Positions 45,643 to 55,608 of a stretch of DNA of 64,000 bases are shown in pieces; the stretch's first letter is position 1; every line of letters begins with the position of its first letter. Source of the stretch: CAVYXK01 sp963708245 (GTDB lineage Bacteria; Pseudomonadota; Alphaproteobacteria; Acetobacterales; Acetobacteraceae). Below the pieces are notes generated by a model. It did no database searches, was not told where the DNA came from, and saw only the letters and a list, made by a program, of their open reading frames with translations. The stretch covers positions 62,001-126,000 of the forward strand of contig OY970201.1 in NCBI GenBank assembly GCA_963708245.1. The letters are read 5' to 3'. The position numbers and the translations under genes are program-made.

Positions 45643-46484
45643 GCGGATGGCCAGGTCAGCTCAGGCACGAACTTATAGGGATAATCCGGCTCCTTGTAGC
45701 CGTGCGGCTTCTGCCGAGCGGGTAGCTTCACCTTCTCTCGCGGGACGTCCTCATAAGGAATTTGGGCGAGCAAGTGCGTTATGACATTCAGTCGCGCCCG
45801 CTTTTTGTCATCCGAGCGAACGGCGTACCATGGTCCCCATGGAGTATCCGTCGCCTTGAACATCTCGTCACGTGCTCGCGAATAATCGTACCAACGGCGG
45901 TATGACTCAAGATCCATCGGCGACAGCTTCCAGATCTTCCTTCCGTCATCGATGCGGGACTCCAACCGGCGCGTCTGCTCCGCCTCGCTTACATCAAGCC
46001 AGTATTTCAGCAGGATGATCCCAGACTCGACCATGGCCTTCTCCACATCGGGGATCATCTGGAGGAAGCGCTTTACCAGTTCCTCGGGGCAAAAACCCAT
46101 CACCCGCTCGACGCCGGCACGGTTGTACCAACTCCGGTCGAAGATCACGATTTCTCCTGCGGCGGGCAAGTGTGGGATATATCGTTGAATATACATCTGT
46201 GACTTTTCGCGCTCGGTCGGCGCCGGAAGCGCCACGACACGGAACACTCGCGGGCTGACGCGTTCGGTAATCGCCTTGATTGTGCCGCCCTTTCCCGCGC
46301 CGTCGCGTCCTTCAAAAACTATACAGATTTTCAGGCCCTTGTGGACCACCCATTGCTGCAGCTTGACCAGCTCCACATGCAGACGAGCCAGTTCGCGTTC
46401 ATAGTTCTTACGCTTCAGCTCGCCGTCGGGTGAACCGGCGCTTTCGTCATTCTCGACCTTCTTGGCCTTCCCGGTCGCACTCAT
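45639..46484 (-). CDS. ppk2: Polyphosphate kinase 2
   Basis: 281 residues from the ATG at 46484 (MSATGKAKK); another ATG lies at 46517. PPK2 transfers phosphate between polyphosphate and nucleotides. Walker A is GRDGAGKGGTIKAITERVSPR, Walker B and lid features are EIVIFDRSWYNRAGVERVMGF and YWLDVSEAEQTRRLESRIDDGRKIWKLSPMD, and the end contains WYAVRSDDKKRARLNVITHLL. It fits the single-domain class I PPK2. It follows a coiled-coil gene by about 40 bases, downstream of an FNR-type box. Confidence 0.93.
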   Translation of the reverse strand: MSATGKAKKVENDESAGSPDGELKRKNYERELARLHVELVKLQQWVVHKGLKICIVFEGRDGAGKGGTIKAITERVSPRVFRVVALPAPTEREKSQMYIQRYIPHLPAAGEIVIFDRSWYNRAGVERVMGFCPEELVKRFLQMIPDVEKAMVESGIILLKYWLDVSEAEQTRRLESRIDDGRKIWKLSPMDLESYRRWYDYSRARDEMFKATDTPWGPWYAVRSDDKKRARLNVITHLLAQIPYEDVPREKVKLPARQKPHGYKEPDYPYKFVPELTWPSA

Positions 46485-46524
46485 CCCTACCTCCGCTGAC
46501 GCGCCACTGTGCCGCATATCGGCA

Positions 46525-47040
46525 TCAGGCTTCCAGGGAACTCTTCGGCCAGGAGAAAAACAGACCGACGTCGCCCGGCATTCCGCCAGGATAACTGGTG
46601 ATGCGGGCGGAGAACTCGAATCCGCCAGGTTTCAGGTTGTCCTCCCAATAATTATAGACCAGACGAACGCCTGCGGGCATAGTCGCGAGCCACTCGGGCT
46701 CGTCTGGCTGTTTTGCCGCCTCTTCCTCGCTCGGCTTGACGATCGGTGGCGCACCGGCATTAATAATCGCTCTGCCGTCGTCGGTGCAGAAGCTGCTTGG
46801 GAACGATGCAATCATCAGCTCGGTCTCTCCGCGCTCGAAAGCCCGCCTAATCCTGTTGAGGGCAGACTGAATGATTTCATCAGTCAATTTAAAGTTATCG
46901 AGACGTTTCCGGAAGTCGGCGAGCTCCTCTTCCTTCCGCCGTTGCAGTTGCTCCGCCGCATCTCTGTCACGGCGGCGGCGCTCATCACGTTCTGCGAAGA
47001 GTGCGCTCACCGACAGGGCGGGATTTGATGCATTCGACAT
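46525..47040 (-). CDS. Uncharacterised coiled-coil protein, FNR-box-preceded
   Basis: 171 residues from the ATG at 47040. Residues 10-60 are a charged coiled coil (FAERDERRRRDRDAAEQLQRRKEEELADFRKRLDNFKL), followed by a compact domain (IQSALNRIRRAFERGETELMIASFPS) and a Trp/Tyr-rich end (VRLVYNYWEDNLKPGGFEF). No signal peptide. I do not recognise a family. An FNR-type site at 47123-47136 lies about 90 bases before the start, and ppk2 follows on the same strand, so the two are probably one low-oxygen operon. Confidence 0.65.
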   Translation of the reverse strand: MSNASNPALSVSALFAERDERRRRDRDAAEQLQRRKEEELADFRKRLDNFKLTDEIIQSALNRIRRAFERGETELMIASFPSSFCTDDGRAIINAGAPPIVKPSEEEAAKQPDEPEWLATMPAGVRLVYNYWEDNLKPGGFEFSARITSYPGGMPGDVGLFFSWPKSSLEA

Positions 47041-47400
47041 GACTCTTTCCTTCCCTCGATCCCAAAGCAAGAAGCCAAGTTGAACTTTGACGCAAAGCTG
47101 GGGTAATCGCAAGCCTCGTGCGTTGATCTAGGTCAACCGCATCTGCCGGGACCAGGGAGCGCTGCCGGTGGGCCCAGCATCAGCCACAGACACTGAAATC
47201 CTCTACGGATGGTGGGAACGCACGGATGAGACGGCGCCCGGCGAGGAACATTCCTGCTCCGATCACTACGGCTCCTATCGCCTAGATCATAGGCTACCTT
47301 CGGCACTTCAGATACCCATTCCCGAATTACATTGACATGGATCACTGCCTGCATTTGAAGAGGCTACCCATCCAGCTATGCGTCGGGAGCGTCATCGGGA
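47041..47400. other. 360-base intergenic stretch between divergent genes
   Basis: Holds the FNR-type site at 47123-47136 and should carry promoters for both sides; no other feature seen. Confidence 0.5.
47123..47136 (-). promoter_or_regulatory. FNR/FixK-type binding site
   Basis: On the minus strand TTGACCTAGATCAA, one base from the consensus TTGAT-N4-ATCAA. Centred about 90 bases upstream of the coiled-coil gene start. Confidence 0.65.
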
Positions 47401-48487
47401 GTGGCACTGAAGATCATAGGGCGGCTCAGCGTTATGGTACTGCTGGGAATAACAGGCTGCACCTCGATTGGGCCAGGCACGTTACCCAGGGATCGGGTAG
47501 ACTATATCACTGCGCTCGCTGAATTCCTGGAAGGAGCAGGCGCTTCTGAACATCGTCCGACTTCGCTACGGTGACGCTCCGACTTTCATCGAGGTGTCCT
47601 CGATGATCAGCTCCTACACGCTGCAGGGACAGGTTACGGCGGCTGGACAGATCAGTTCGGACAGGACCACCACGATTCCCTCCGGGCTCGCGACTGTGGG
47701 CGGCAATGCGACATATGTGGATCGACCGACCATCACCTATACGCCGCTCATGGGTGACAGGTTCGCCAAGAGCCTGCTCAGCCCAATCCCGCCCGGTGCG
47801 ATTTTCGAGCTGATCCAGGCCGGTTACCCGGCGGACTACGTTCTTCTGATGACGACCCGTGCGATCAACGGCATCTACAATCGTTCAAGTGTCGGCGGGG
47901 GGGCCCGCGAGGCCGATCCCGAATTCTACCCGCTCGTTGAGGCTCTGCGCCGCCTTCAGCTCTCCGAGGCGGTCAGTTTGCGGCTCGAGAAGCATGGAGC
48001 CGAAGAGGCGGGCGTCTTGATCTTATCGGGCCGGCAGACCGCCGAAGTGGAGCGGGACCTGCAGTACGTTATAGACACGTTGAGGATCAAGCCAGGCAAA
48101 AATGGCGAACTGACCCTTACCTTCGGTGCGCTGCCACGGAGCCCAGGCGAAATCGCCTTACTGTCCCGTTCCATGCTCGAGATCCTGCTCGAAGTCGCGG
48201 CGGGTATTGAGGTGCCCAGTGAGCATGTTTCGCGGGGGTTGACCGGTCCGGCCGGTCGGTTGGCGAACGCTCCAAATCCGCAGGACCGACCGCTCATCGC
48301 CATCCACTCCGCGGCAGCCCGGCCCCCCGAAGCATTTGCGGGCGTGCATTACCACGATACCTGGTATTGGATCGCGGACGATGACCTCAACTCGAAGCGT
48401 ATTTTCACGTTCCTGATGATATTCTTCTCGCTCGCCGAGACCGGCGTGACACCTCAGACACCGGTGCTGACCGTGCCAGCCAGCTAG
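47401..48487 (+). pseudogene. Uncharacterised lipoprotein gene with a one-base frameshift
   Basis: From a GTG at 47401 the frame reads LSVMVLLGITGCTSIG, a lipoprotein signal with a GITGC lipobox, then DRVDYITALAE. The remainder continues in another frame as WKEQALLNIVRLRYGDAPTFIEVSSMISSYTL to the stop at 48487. An extra T in GAATTCC near 47524 explains the break. The mature protein would have about 340 residues, with AIHSAAARPPEAFAGVHYHDTWYWIADDDLNSKRIFTFLMIFFSL at the end. No function known. A sequencing error cannot be excluded. Confidence 0.75.
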
Positions 48488-48538
48488 CACAGGGGCTCGG
48501 CAGCTGGAGCGTCCCGGCCGTCGATGCATGGCGCCCGC

Positions 48539-49765
48539 TCAAGTGACCACCCCTGCGAGAAGGCTCAGGATCTGCGCAAAGGGAAGGACAAGAAGCGCGA
48601 GCGGAAGACCCGGGAGGCACGCGACGATTGCCACCTGGAGTAGCTGTGTGCGCCCGACAGGAAAGATACTCATCTGTCGGACGACCATGAAGCTGCTACC
48701 CAAATCCACAAGGGACGACATGTCTGGGTTTCCTAGCGGCACCTCGCCGTCTGGCCGGTCCCGTTCGATCCATTTCTCGTGGAACAGCTTGTTGTGCTGT
48801 TGGACCAGCATGCCATAGGATCGAAGCCCCTCTCGTCGGACCCGAGCCAGGAGCGGAACAAAAATCAGCAGCGGCCCGAAGGTGACGAACTCGACAAAGA
48901 CCAGATACGCGAACAACAAAGGCCCCATAGTGCGCAATGTGGCGATGTCCATGCCTTCGAAGCGGACACGAAACGCGATTTCGGCTGCGAGTACGCAGCT
49001 CAAGGCGAAAGGGAAGATCGACAGGGACACATGCGCGACACCAAGAAAACCCAACCCCGCCGCCATGTCGGAGTGAGTGGCGAACAGACTCAGCCGCAGC
49101 CGAGATACCTCCCAGAGGAACAGCGTCCAGATCGCCAGCCGCCAAAGCCATCGCAGCAGGAAGAATTGCACAAGGGGTATGGCAACGAATTGATACCACA
49201 ATCCCGCGGGCGAAAGATGCAGCCCAGCGGGCGTTTGGATAGTGTGCCAAGTTGTGGCACCCACACCTCCAAGTTGTTCGATGGTAACAAACCAAGCGCC
49301 GAACATCGCGGCCACCAGGAAGAGGACCTCAGGCAGAACCGCGTCACGCCGACGCTGAGCGTGAGCCGCCGCCGCATGAAACGCTGGACGGTCTGCCAAC
49401 TGGACGATCCCGGACTGAACGAACCGTAGGCCTGCAGCGCGAATGCGCGGACCCACCACGGTCTCTGCCGCGAATATCAGCGGGACAGCAATAAAGAAGC
49501 GAGCATAGGTTGCAAAGTCCAACAAGAGGGACGAGCGTGGCGTGGGGCCGATCGCATACCCCTCGAGACTTGCGAACAGGAGCAGCGGAACCCATGCGAC
49601 GAAAATGAACGCGACGGTCCGGCGTCCCAAGCTCGGGCCCATTCCCTTGATGACCCCGATGCGTTGCATCAGGCGATAAGCCGGCCCTCCGAGCTCGAAG
49701 ATCGGTTCAAGCTCCTGCTCAGGCGAAAGGCCAGGCACATCCCTAGCATCTCGCGTATCCAGCAT
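48539..49765 (-). CDS. Uncharacterised multi-spanning membrane protein
   Basis: 408 residues with about eight hydrophobic segments, for example VAFIFVAWVPLLLFASLEGY, FATYARFFIAVPLIFAAETVV, PEVLFLVAAMFGAWFVTI and LLFAYLVFVEFVTFGPLLIFVPLL. A conserved cytosolic piece reads HNKLFHEKWIERDRPDGEVPLGNPDMSSLVDLGSSF. I cannot place it in a named family. Its start is three bases after the ackA stop, so it is the last gene of the DUF3141-pta-fabI-ackA operon. Confidence 0.75.
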   Translation of the reverse strand: MLDTRDARDVPGLSPEQELEPIFELGGPAYRLMQRIGVIKGMGPSLGRRTVAFIFVAWVPLLLFASLEGYAIGPTPRSSLLLDFATYARFFIAVPLIFAAETVVGPRIRAAGLRFVQSGIVQLADRPAFHAAAAHAQRRRDAVLPEVLFLVAAMFGAWFVTIEQLGGVGATTWHTIQTPAGLHLSPAGLWYQFVAIPLVQFFLLRWLWRLAIWTLFLWEVSRLRLSLFATHSDMAAGLGFLGVAHVSLSIFPFALSCVLAAEIAFRVRFEGMDIATLRTMGPLLFAYLVFVEFVTFGPLLIFVPLLARVRREGLRSYGMLVQQHNKLFHEKWIERDRPDGEVPLGNPDMSSLVDLGSSFMVVRQMSIFPVGRTQLLQVAIVACLPGLPLALLVLPFAQILSLLAGVVT

Positions 49766-49768
49766 GCC

Positions 49769-51044
49769 TTATCTCCAGTATGGTCGGATCGCGAGCGTGC
49801 CGGGCACCAGCGGAACATCAGGACGATTGAGCGTTGCCGACGCATCATCCATCGCCGCTAGGCTTCCTGCAGACCCAGGTACTGAAGACGTATGGCGCAG
49901 GATCATGCGCTCCTCATCCGTGGGGATGACCCATGCGGACACGGTCGAGGCGTCAGTGCTGATCCGTCCTTTGCCATCCGCGTTACGCTTTTCATCCAAC
50001 TCCAGCCCCAACCAGCGGCACCCTGCTGAGACCTCGGCGCGCGTCGCCGGATCGTTCTCTCCGATGCCCGCGGTGAAGACCAGCGCATCGAGCCCGCCCA
50101 GTGCGGCGGCGAGCGAGCCGATCTCCCTGATGATCCGGTAGACGAACAATCCGATTGCCTCAGCGGCCGCCGGATCGGACGAGGCGCGCAGGCCGCGCAT
50201 ATCCGAGGAGATGCCGGAAACGCCGAGCAAACCAGACTGGCGGTAGATCAGGTCTTCGATGGCGCGTGCGTCCATCTTGTACTCGTCCATGAGGTAAACC
50301 AACACGCCGGGGTCGATGCTGCCGCAGCGCGTGCCCATCATCAGGCCATCTACCGCAGTGAAACCCATCGTACTCGCCACGCTGCGGCCCCGATGCACCG
50401 CACACAGGCTGGCGCCATTTCCAAGATGGGCGATCACCACTCGGGCTGCAGCCAGATCAGGGGCAAGCTGGCTCAAGCGGGACGTAACGTACTCATACGA
50501 AAGCCCATGAAACCCGTACCGGCGCACACCCGATTCGGTAAACCTGCGCGGAATCGCGAATGATTGAGCCAGAGGCGGTTGGCCCCGATGAAACGCAGTA
50601 TCGAAGCAGGCGACCTGCGGTATGTGCGGCGCCGCTTCGGCAATCGCCTGGATAGGCGCAAGGTTGTGCGGCTGATGCAGTGGTGCAAGCGGCACAAGTG
50701 TGGTGAGCGAGGCTATGAGCTCAGGGTCAACCCGAACAGGCGCGGCGTATTTCGTTCCGCCGTGCACGACCCGGTGTCCGACGGCTACCACCGGCGTCCC
50801 CCGGATCAGCTCAGCGCCCGTCTTGAGGATCTCTCTGGTCGCCACGCGATGATCGAACCCCTCTGCAGGCCAGCTCTTCTCTGCAATCGCCTCGCCCTGA
50901 GCGTTCGTTACAGAAAGCCGGGGAGATACGCCGATCTGCTGTATCTGGCCACGAAACAGGAGTGACTCGCTGAGAGTCTATCCCATAGAGAGCGAACTTG
51001 ATACTCGACGAGCCAGCATTGAGGACGACAATACAGCCGCGCAT
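49769..51044 (-). CDS. ackA: Acetate kinase, with a frameshift near the N-terminus
   Basis: The N-terminus MRGCIVVLNAGSSSIKFALYG starts at 51044. After GIDSQRV the frame breaks near 50965-50972 and resumes one frame over as LLFRGQIQQIGVSPRLSVTN to the stop at 49769. All later family motifs are intact: VGHRVVHGG, QVACFDTAFH, IAHLGNGASLCAV, GLMMGTRCGSIDPG and VFTAGIGEN. Acetate kinase makes ATP from acetyl phosphate. It sits after pta and fabI, a known alphaproteobacterial arrangement. If the break is real, this copy would depend on a downstream start (ATG at 50845 frame) lacking the N-terminal phosphate-binding strand. A one-base sequencing error is equally likely. Confidence 0.82.
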
Positions 51045-51086
51045 CGCGATCACATGTCCCCGGCTGTGGTGTAGGTATGCGGATCG

Positions 51087-51866
51087 CTAGGCAACAATGT
51101 TTGTGCCTCCGTCTACGTAGGTGGTTCCGCCGGTCACTCGGCGCGCAAAATACGTGGCCAGGTAGGCACAGGTGAAGCCAACGTCCATAATATCTACAAG
51201 CTCGCCCAAGGGGGCCTTCTGCGCTGCCTCGTTCAGGAGCAACTCGAAGTCCTTCAGACCGGACGCCGCTCGCGTCTTCAGCGGGCCTGGCGAGATCGCA
51301 TGCACGCGAATGCCCAACGGACCAAGCTCAAACGCCAGATAACGGCACGCCGCTTCCAGCGCAGCCTTCACCGGACCCATGACGTTGTAGTTGGGCACCA
51401 CCCGGTTGGCGCCATAATAGCTCATGGCGAACATACTGCCACCGTCAGTCATCAGCGGCGCCGCCAGCTTTGCCATGCGGATGAAGGAGTGGCACGAAAT
51501 ATCCATCGCCTTCGCAAATCCCTCGGCGGAGCAATCGAGTAGGCCGCCTTGCAAGTCCTGACGCGGGGCGAATGCGATCGAGTGCACCATGCTATCGAGC
51601 TTTCCCCAGCGCTCGCGGATTAGATCGAAAACTGCCTCAAGCTGGCCCGCAATGCCGACATCCAACGGCGCGGTTATTGATGCCTCCAATTCTTGTGCCA
51701 GAGGTTCAACGTAAGCCCGCGCCTTGTCGTTCAACCACGTGATCGCCAGATCCCCGCCGACGAGGCGAAATGCTTTCGCACAGCCATAGGCAATGGACTG
51801 GTCGTTGGCGATGCCGACAACCAACACTTTGTGCCCGGCAAGGATGGGTCTGATGGTTTCGCTCAT
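51087..51866 (-). CDS. fabI: Enoyl-ACP reductase (FabI family)
   Basis: 259 residues from the ATG at 51866. The FabI-type NAD-binding motif GHKVLVVGIANDQSIAYGCAKAF is present, with LVHSIAFAP-like DSMVHSIAFAPRQDL and the active-site Tyr/Lys in FAMSYYGANRVVPNYNVMGPVKAALE. It reduces trans-2-enoyl-ACP. This operon copy beside pta and ackA is probably an accessory to a housekeeping FabI; its specific role in the operon is not known. It starts 12 bases after the pta stop. Confidence 0.9.
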   Translation of the reverse strand: MSETIRPILAGHKVLVVGIANDQSIAYGCAKAFRLVGGDLAITWLNDKARAYVEPLAQELEASITAPLDVGIAGQLEAVFDLIRERWGKLDSMVHSIAFAPRQDLQGGLLDCSAEGFAKAMDISCHSFIRMAKLAAPLMTDGGSMFAMSYYGANRVVPNYNVMGPVKAALEAACRYLAFELGPLGIRVHAISPGPLKTRAASGLKDFELLLNEAAQKAPLGELVDIMDVGFTCAYLATYFARRVTGGTTYVDGGTNIVA

Positions 51867-51877
51867 GATAGGTTCCC

Positions 51878-52843
51878 TCAGCGTATAGCAGCAGCAGCGC
51901 TGGCACGGCGCGAAGCCGCGACCAGGACAGCAACCGCGCACGAAGCCAACCTGGTCAGCAAAGCGTCGGCACGACTGGTCAGGATGATCGGCACACGCGC
52001 CCCGAGGACGATGCCGGCAGCATCGGCGCCAGCCAGGAAGGACAGGCTCTTTGCAAGCATGTTCCCGGCCTCCAGGTCCGGCACCACCAGCACGTTCGCG
52101 CGACCGGCGACCGAGGAAACGATATTTTTGATCGCGGCGGCTTCGGGGCTGATTGCGTTGTCAAGAGCCAACGGGCCGTCCAGCAATGCGCCGGTGATCT
52201 GTCCGCGATCCGCCATCTTGCAGAGCGCCGCGGCTTCGATGGTTGAAAGCACCTTGGGGTTGACGTTCTCCATCGCGCTGAGGATCGCCACGCGCACTTC
52301 GGGCACCCCCATCGCGTGGGCAAGGTCGATTGCATTCTGAACGATGTCGATCTTGTCTTCCAACGTCGGCGCGATGTTCACGGCGGCATCGGTGATGATC
52401 AGTGCGTCGGTGTGGCCGGGTACATCCATGATGAAGCAGTGACTGATGCGCCGTGCGGTGCGTATTCCGGCGTCGCGCGACACCACGGCACCCATCAGCT
52501 CGTCGGTATGCAGGCTGCCCTTCATCAATGCTTCGGCTCGGCCAGATCGAACGAGCTCCACTGCTTTTGCCGCGGAATCGTGGCTGTGGGAGGCATCGAC
52601 AATCTCGAGCCCATTGATATTGATTGCCGCACGCGCCGCAACGTCACGAATGCGCGCCGCCGGGCCCACCAGGATCGGAATAATTAAACCAAGCCGTGCC
52701 GCCTCAACGGCGCTTTCCAACGAGACATCGTCACAGGGGTGCGCAATGGCCGTTGTCACCGGCGGCTGGCGCTGCGCAGCCTGGACTAGACGCTCATATT
52801 TCTCGTGGCGGCGGGTGCCAGGCCGGATCGCGCTATCAGGCAT
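51878..52843 (-). CDS. pta: Phosphate acetyl/butyryltransferase family protein
   Basis: 321 residues from the ATG at 52843, overlapping the DUF3141 stop. The fold is the PTA/PTB one: LGLIIPILVGPAARIRDVAARAAI at the N-terminus, ALMKGSLHTDELMGAVV, RRISHCFIMDVPGHTDALIITDAAVNI and ANVLVVPDLEAGNMLAKSLSFLAGADAAGIVLGARVPIILTSRAD. It converts acetyl-CoA (or a related acyl-CoA) and phosphate to acyl phosphate for the kinase next to it. Confidence 0.9.
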   Translation of the reverse strand: MPDSAIRPGTRRHEKYERLVQAAQRQPPVTTAIAHPCDDVSLESAVEAARLGLIIPILVGPAARIRDVAARAAININGLEIVDASHSHDSAAKAVELVRSGRAEALMKGSLHTDELMGAVVSRDAGIRTARRISHCFIMDVPGHTDALIITDAAVNIAPTLEDKIDIVQNAIDLAHAMGVPEVRVAILSAMENVNPKVLSTIEAAALCKMADRGQITGALLDGPLALDNAISPEAAAIKNIVSSVAGRANVLVVPDLEAGNMLAKSLSFLAGADAAGIVLGARVPIILTSRADALLTRLASCAVAVLVAASRRASAAAAIR

Positions 52844-55019
52844 GGATGGCTTCCCCTTTGGCAGGTTTTTCAGTCTTTACGTCGAACAGGGCCTCCACCC
52901 GGTTGAGGCGGCGCTTGCCTTCCTCCGACAGCGCTCCTCTTGCCGCTGTCATTCGGTGCAGCGCGTCCAATGCCGTCCGTCGCTCGTCCATATTCTTCGG
53001 CAACAGCTTCGGGATCGCGCGGACGGCACGTTCTTCATCAAGACAAACCAGCAAGTACTGTTCTTTCAGCAATTCCTTGAGTTGGCCCATCGTGCGCCGC
53101 TTTCCCGCTGATTGTCCCGCGCGAATTTCCTGCAGCATCCTGAAACCGCGTTCATCGACGCTGCCCTCGGGCAAGCGGACGTAAAGGAGGGAACGGAGCG
53201 CTGCTTCCACTAATCCCCCAACCTCGAAGCGTGTGTCCAACTCGGAATGCAGCCGCGCCTCCGCCGCCTCCCGGACCAGGTCCCGCTCGATGTGCTGCCG
53301 TGCCGGTGGGACTTGCGGACCGAGACCGACCATCGCCTGGAGGAGAGGCGATCCGTACGTGTTCAGGAACAGCGCCTCGGTCATCGTGTCGCGGGCGTTG
53401 CCGTACGCCTCCAGGCAGGTGCTGATCCAGGAAGACATCGCCTTTTCCGCAGCTAGCAGCGGGTTGTCGGATGCCACGGGCTGTCGGGCACCACGGACCG
53501 CATCCGCCATCACCTTTATCGGCTGCATCAACGGGTTCTGGTCGGAGAACATGGCGAACCGCAGCCGGTTCGGGTGCATCTGGCGGATTGCATCCGCTGT
53601 CTGCTGAGTCGTCATGGCGCGGACTGTTGGCCCGAGAAGCGTCAGGTACAGACCATGCGTCACCTCCGAAACACGCGCCGCCGTAGCGAACCGCAGATCG
53701 TCCTCCGGGCTGTTGGCACCGAGAGCGCGGATATCGTTCAGTGTTCGCGCCTCGAGCCTGAACAGATACCGCCCCTGGATCAGCTCGGGGTTCGCGATAT
53801 CCTGATCAACCTCGGTGATGACCGCTTCGTATAATCCGGGCGGCATCAGATCGATCATGTCCATGCAAGAAGTGAATTCGCCGTGCTCCTTGGTCGCGAC
53901 CTTGCCGGACACGAAGATGCCGAGATGCCCGATCGTCTGGTGCAACGTATAGACGATTGTTTGTCCGTTCGCGACGATCTCCCTCTCGTGGTCATAGAGA
54001 TCGGTGATCCAGCCCAGCGCCTGCTGCGGCGGGGTGATGTTGTCGCCCCAGGAGCAAAACACGATGATCGGGGACTTGATGTTGCGGAGATCGATCCGAA
54101 CCCCGTCTGACGTGCGAAGCTCGCCGGTGGCCAGCTTGTTGCCGACGAACAGGTTGTCAGCGATCCACTGCATTTCCTCGGCATTCAGCAGAACCGGGCT
54201 ACCCCACCAAGTCTCGAAATCCAGGAATCGCGGAGCCTCGGTATCGACGTTTGAATAGACGTTGTAAGCTTTCTGCCAATACGTGTTGGCTGGATTCAGA
54301 GATTCGAAATTGGCAACCAAGTGGGCCCCGTCGAAGATACCATGTCCAATGTCTCCGGCGAGCGCAGTCATCCAGGTGCCGCCGAGTACGCCTCCCAGGT
54401 AGCGCAGCGGGTTCTTGCCGCGTACGCCGGCCCAATAGGAGAGCGGCGAGCCCGCCAGCATGATCGGCCCCGCGAGGTCGGGTTTAATGGCTGCCATCAT
54501 CATAATCTGCCACCCGGCCTGGCAGTTGGCTATGATCACCGGCTTGCCCTCGGCAAGCGGATGGCGTGCTGCAACGTCCTCTACGAACACGGCTTCCGCG
54601 CGGCAGACATCCTCAATGGTCTGCCCTGGCACGGGCTCGGGCAGGAAGCCGACAAAGTAGCAGGGATGGCCGGCAGCGAGTGCTACACCAATTTCGCTAT
54701 CCTGCTTCATTCCACCAATTCCCGGACCGTGGCCAGCGCGGGGATCGACGACGATGAAGGGGGCCTTTGTCGGATCGGTAGTCGCCCCTTCGGGCGGCTC
54801 GATCCGGACCAGCACATAATTCACCGGCCTCGGCAGCGTGCGGCCGTCGCGCACCAATTCGACCTTGAAGTCAAGCACATGCGGAACCTTGCTGGCAGTG
54901 TGCTCAAGGTAGGTGTTGCCGCGCTCGCGCAATACGTCAAACAACAGGATGGAGCGCTGCCAAGCGTCCAGAAAATATTCCTGGACCGCGCCGAGTCCGG
55001 GCCAAGCCGATATCATCAT
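52836..55019 (-). CDS. DUF3141 family, PHA-synthase-like alpha/beta hydrolase
   Basis: 727 residues. The N-terminal half looks like a polyhydroxyalkanoate synthase or depolymerase relative (YFLDAWQRSILLFDVLRERGN, APFIVVDPRAGHGPGIGGMKQDSE, KPVIIANCQAGWQIMMMAAIKPDLAGPIMLAGSPLSYW). A Cys sits at the nucleophile elbow (NCQAGW) as in PhaC. The C-terminal half is helical. DUF3141 proteins occur with pta, fabI, ackA and phasin genes in alphaproteobacteria; activity unproven. An FNR box at 55071-55084 lies 52 bases upstream. Confidence 0.88.
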   Translation of the reverse strand: MMISAWPGLGAVQEYFLDAWQRSILLFDVLRERGNTYLEHTASKVPHVLDFKVELVRDGRTLPRPVNYVLVRIEPPEGATTDPTKAPFIVVDPRAGHGPGIGGMKQDSEIGVALAAGHPCYFVGFLPEPVPGQTIEDVCRAEAVFVEDVAARHPLAEGKPVIIANCQAGWQIMMMAAIKPDLAGPIMLAGSPLSYWAGVRGKNPLRYLGGVLGGTWMTALAGDIGHGIFDGAHLVANFESLNPANTYWQKAYNVYSNVDTEAPRFLDFETWWGSPVLLNAEEMQWIADNLFVGNKLATGELRTSDGVRIDLRNIKSPIIVFCSWGDNITPPQQALGWITDLYDHEREIVANGQTIVYTLHQTIGHLGIFVSGKVATKEHGEFTSCMDMIDLMPPGLYEAVITEVDQDIANPELIQGRYLFRLEARTLNDIRALGANSPEDDLRFATAARVSEVTHGLYLTLLGPTVRAMTTQQTADAIRQMHPNRLRFAMFSDQNPLMQPIKVMADAVRGARQPVASDNPLLAAEKAMSSWISTCLEAYGNARDTMTEALFLNTYGSPLLQAMVGLGPQVPPARQHIERDLVREAAEARLHSELDTRFEVGGLVEAALRSLLYVRLPEGSVDERGFRMLQEIRAGQSAGKRRTMGQLKELLKEQYLLVCLDEERAVRAIPKLLPKNMDERRTALDALHRMTAARGALSEEGKRRLNRVEALFDVKTEKPAKGEAIHA

Positions 55020-55070
55020 TCTCTCCTGCTGGTCTGAGGCGTTCGACTAGCGCGCTTGCGCGCAGCAGCA

Positions 55071-55084
55071 TTGATCTGGATCAA
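55071..55084. promoter_or_regulatory. FNR/FixK-type binding site between divergent genes
   Basis: TTGATCTGGATCAA, a perfect consensus match. For the DUF3141 operon a -41.5 position gives a start near 55036 and a leader of about 17 bases. The site may also serve the phasin gene at 55209. Confidence 0.82.
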
Positions 55085-55208
55085 TGAGCTTCTGGCCCCC
55101 AGCTCTATGCTAGTCAAGCTTGCGCGGCGGGCGTCTATCCGGATTCGGCAAGACGGGTATTCCGCTGCAGTTCATGCAGGTGGGCGAGATGAGCAAAAGG
55201 AGGACCAC

Positions 55209-55571
55209 ATGGACGATCTTAGAGTTGCACCTGAACAAGTTGCCACGGATCCGTCGGCAGGGCTCCAGCAGTTCGCCCGGCTGTTTGCTGGAGGTCAGTT
55301 GACGGAACTGAACGAAGAGCTCGCGCAGTTCATGACTGCTCGCCTGATGCGAAACCTCGTCACGATGCAGGCAATGTCGCAGTGTCGGGGGCCTGCGGAA
55401 TTCATCGAACTGCAACTGCGGTGGGCACAGGAGACGTTCGACGATTACATGCACGAGGCAAATCGGATGATGGAGCGTAACGGCGGGCTGGGATGCCTGG
55501 TTGGAGGTCAGTCGTACAAGGGCGTTGCCAAACAGGGTGCCACAAAAGTGGGAGCCAAATCGGGGGCCTGA
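55209..55571 (+). CDS. Phasin family protein
   Basis: 120 residues from the ATG at 55209, preceded by AAAAGGAGG. Amphipathic helices (GLQQFARLFAGGQLTELNEELAQFMTARLMRNLVTMQAMSQC, then EFIELQLRWAQETFDDYMHEANRMM) have the phasin pattern for coating PHA granules. It is divergent from the DUF3141 operon over a shared FNR box. Confidence 0.8.
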   Translation: MDDLRVAPEQVATDPSAGLQQFARLFAGGQLTELNEELAQFMTARLMRNLVTMQAMSQCRGPAEFIELQLRWAQETFDDYMHEANRMMERNGGLGCLVGGQSYKGVAKQGATKVGAKSGA

Positions 55572-55608
55572 ACATCGGCGGAGCCGGCGTGGGAGCTGTA
55601 CGAGGCTA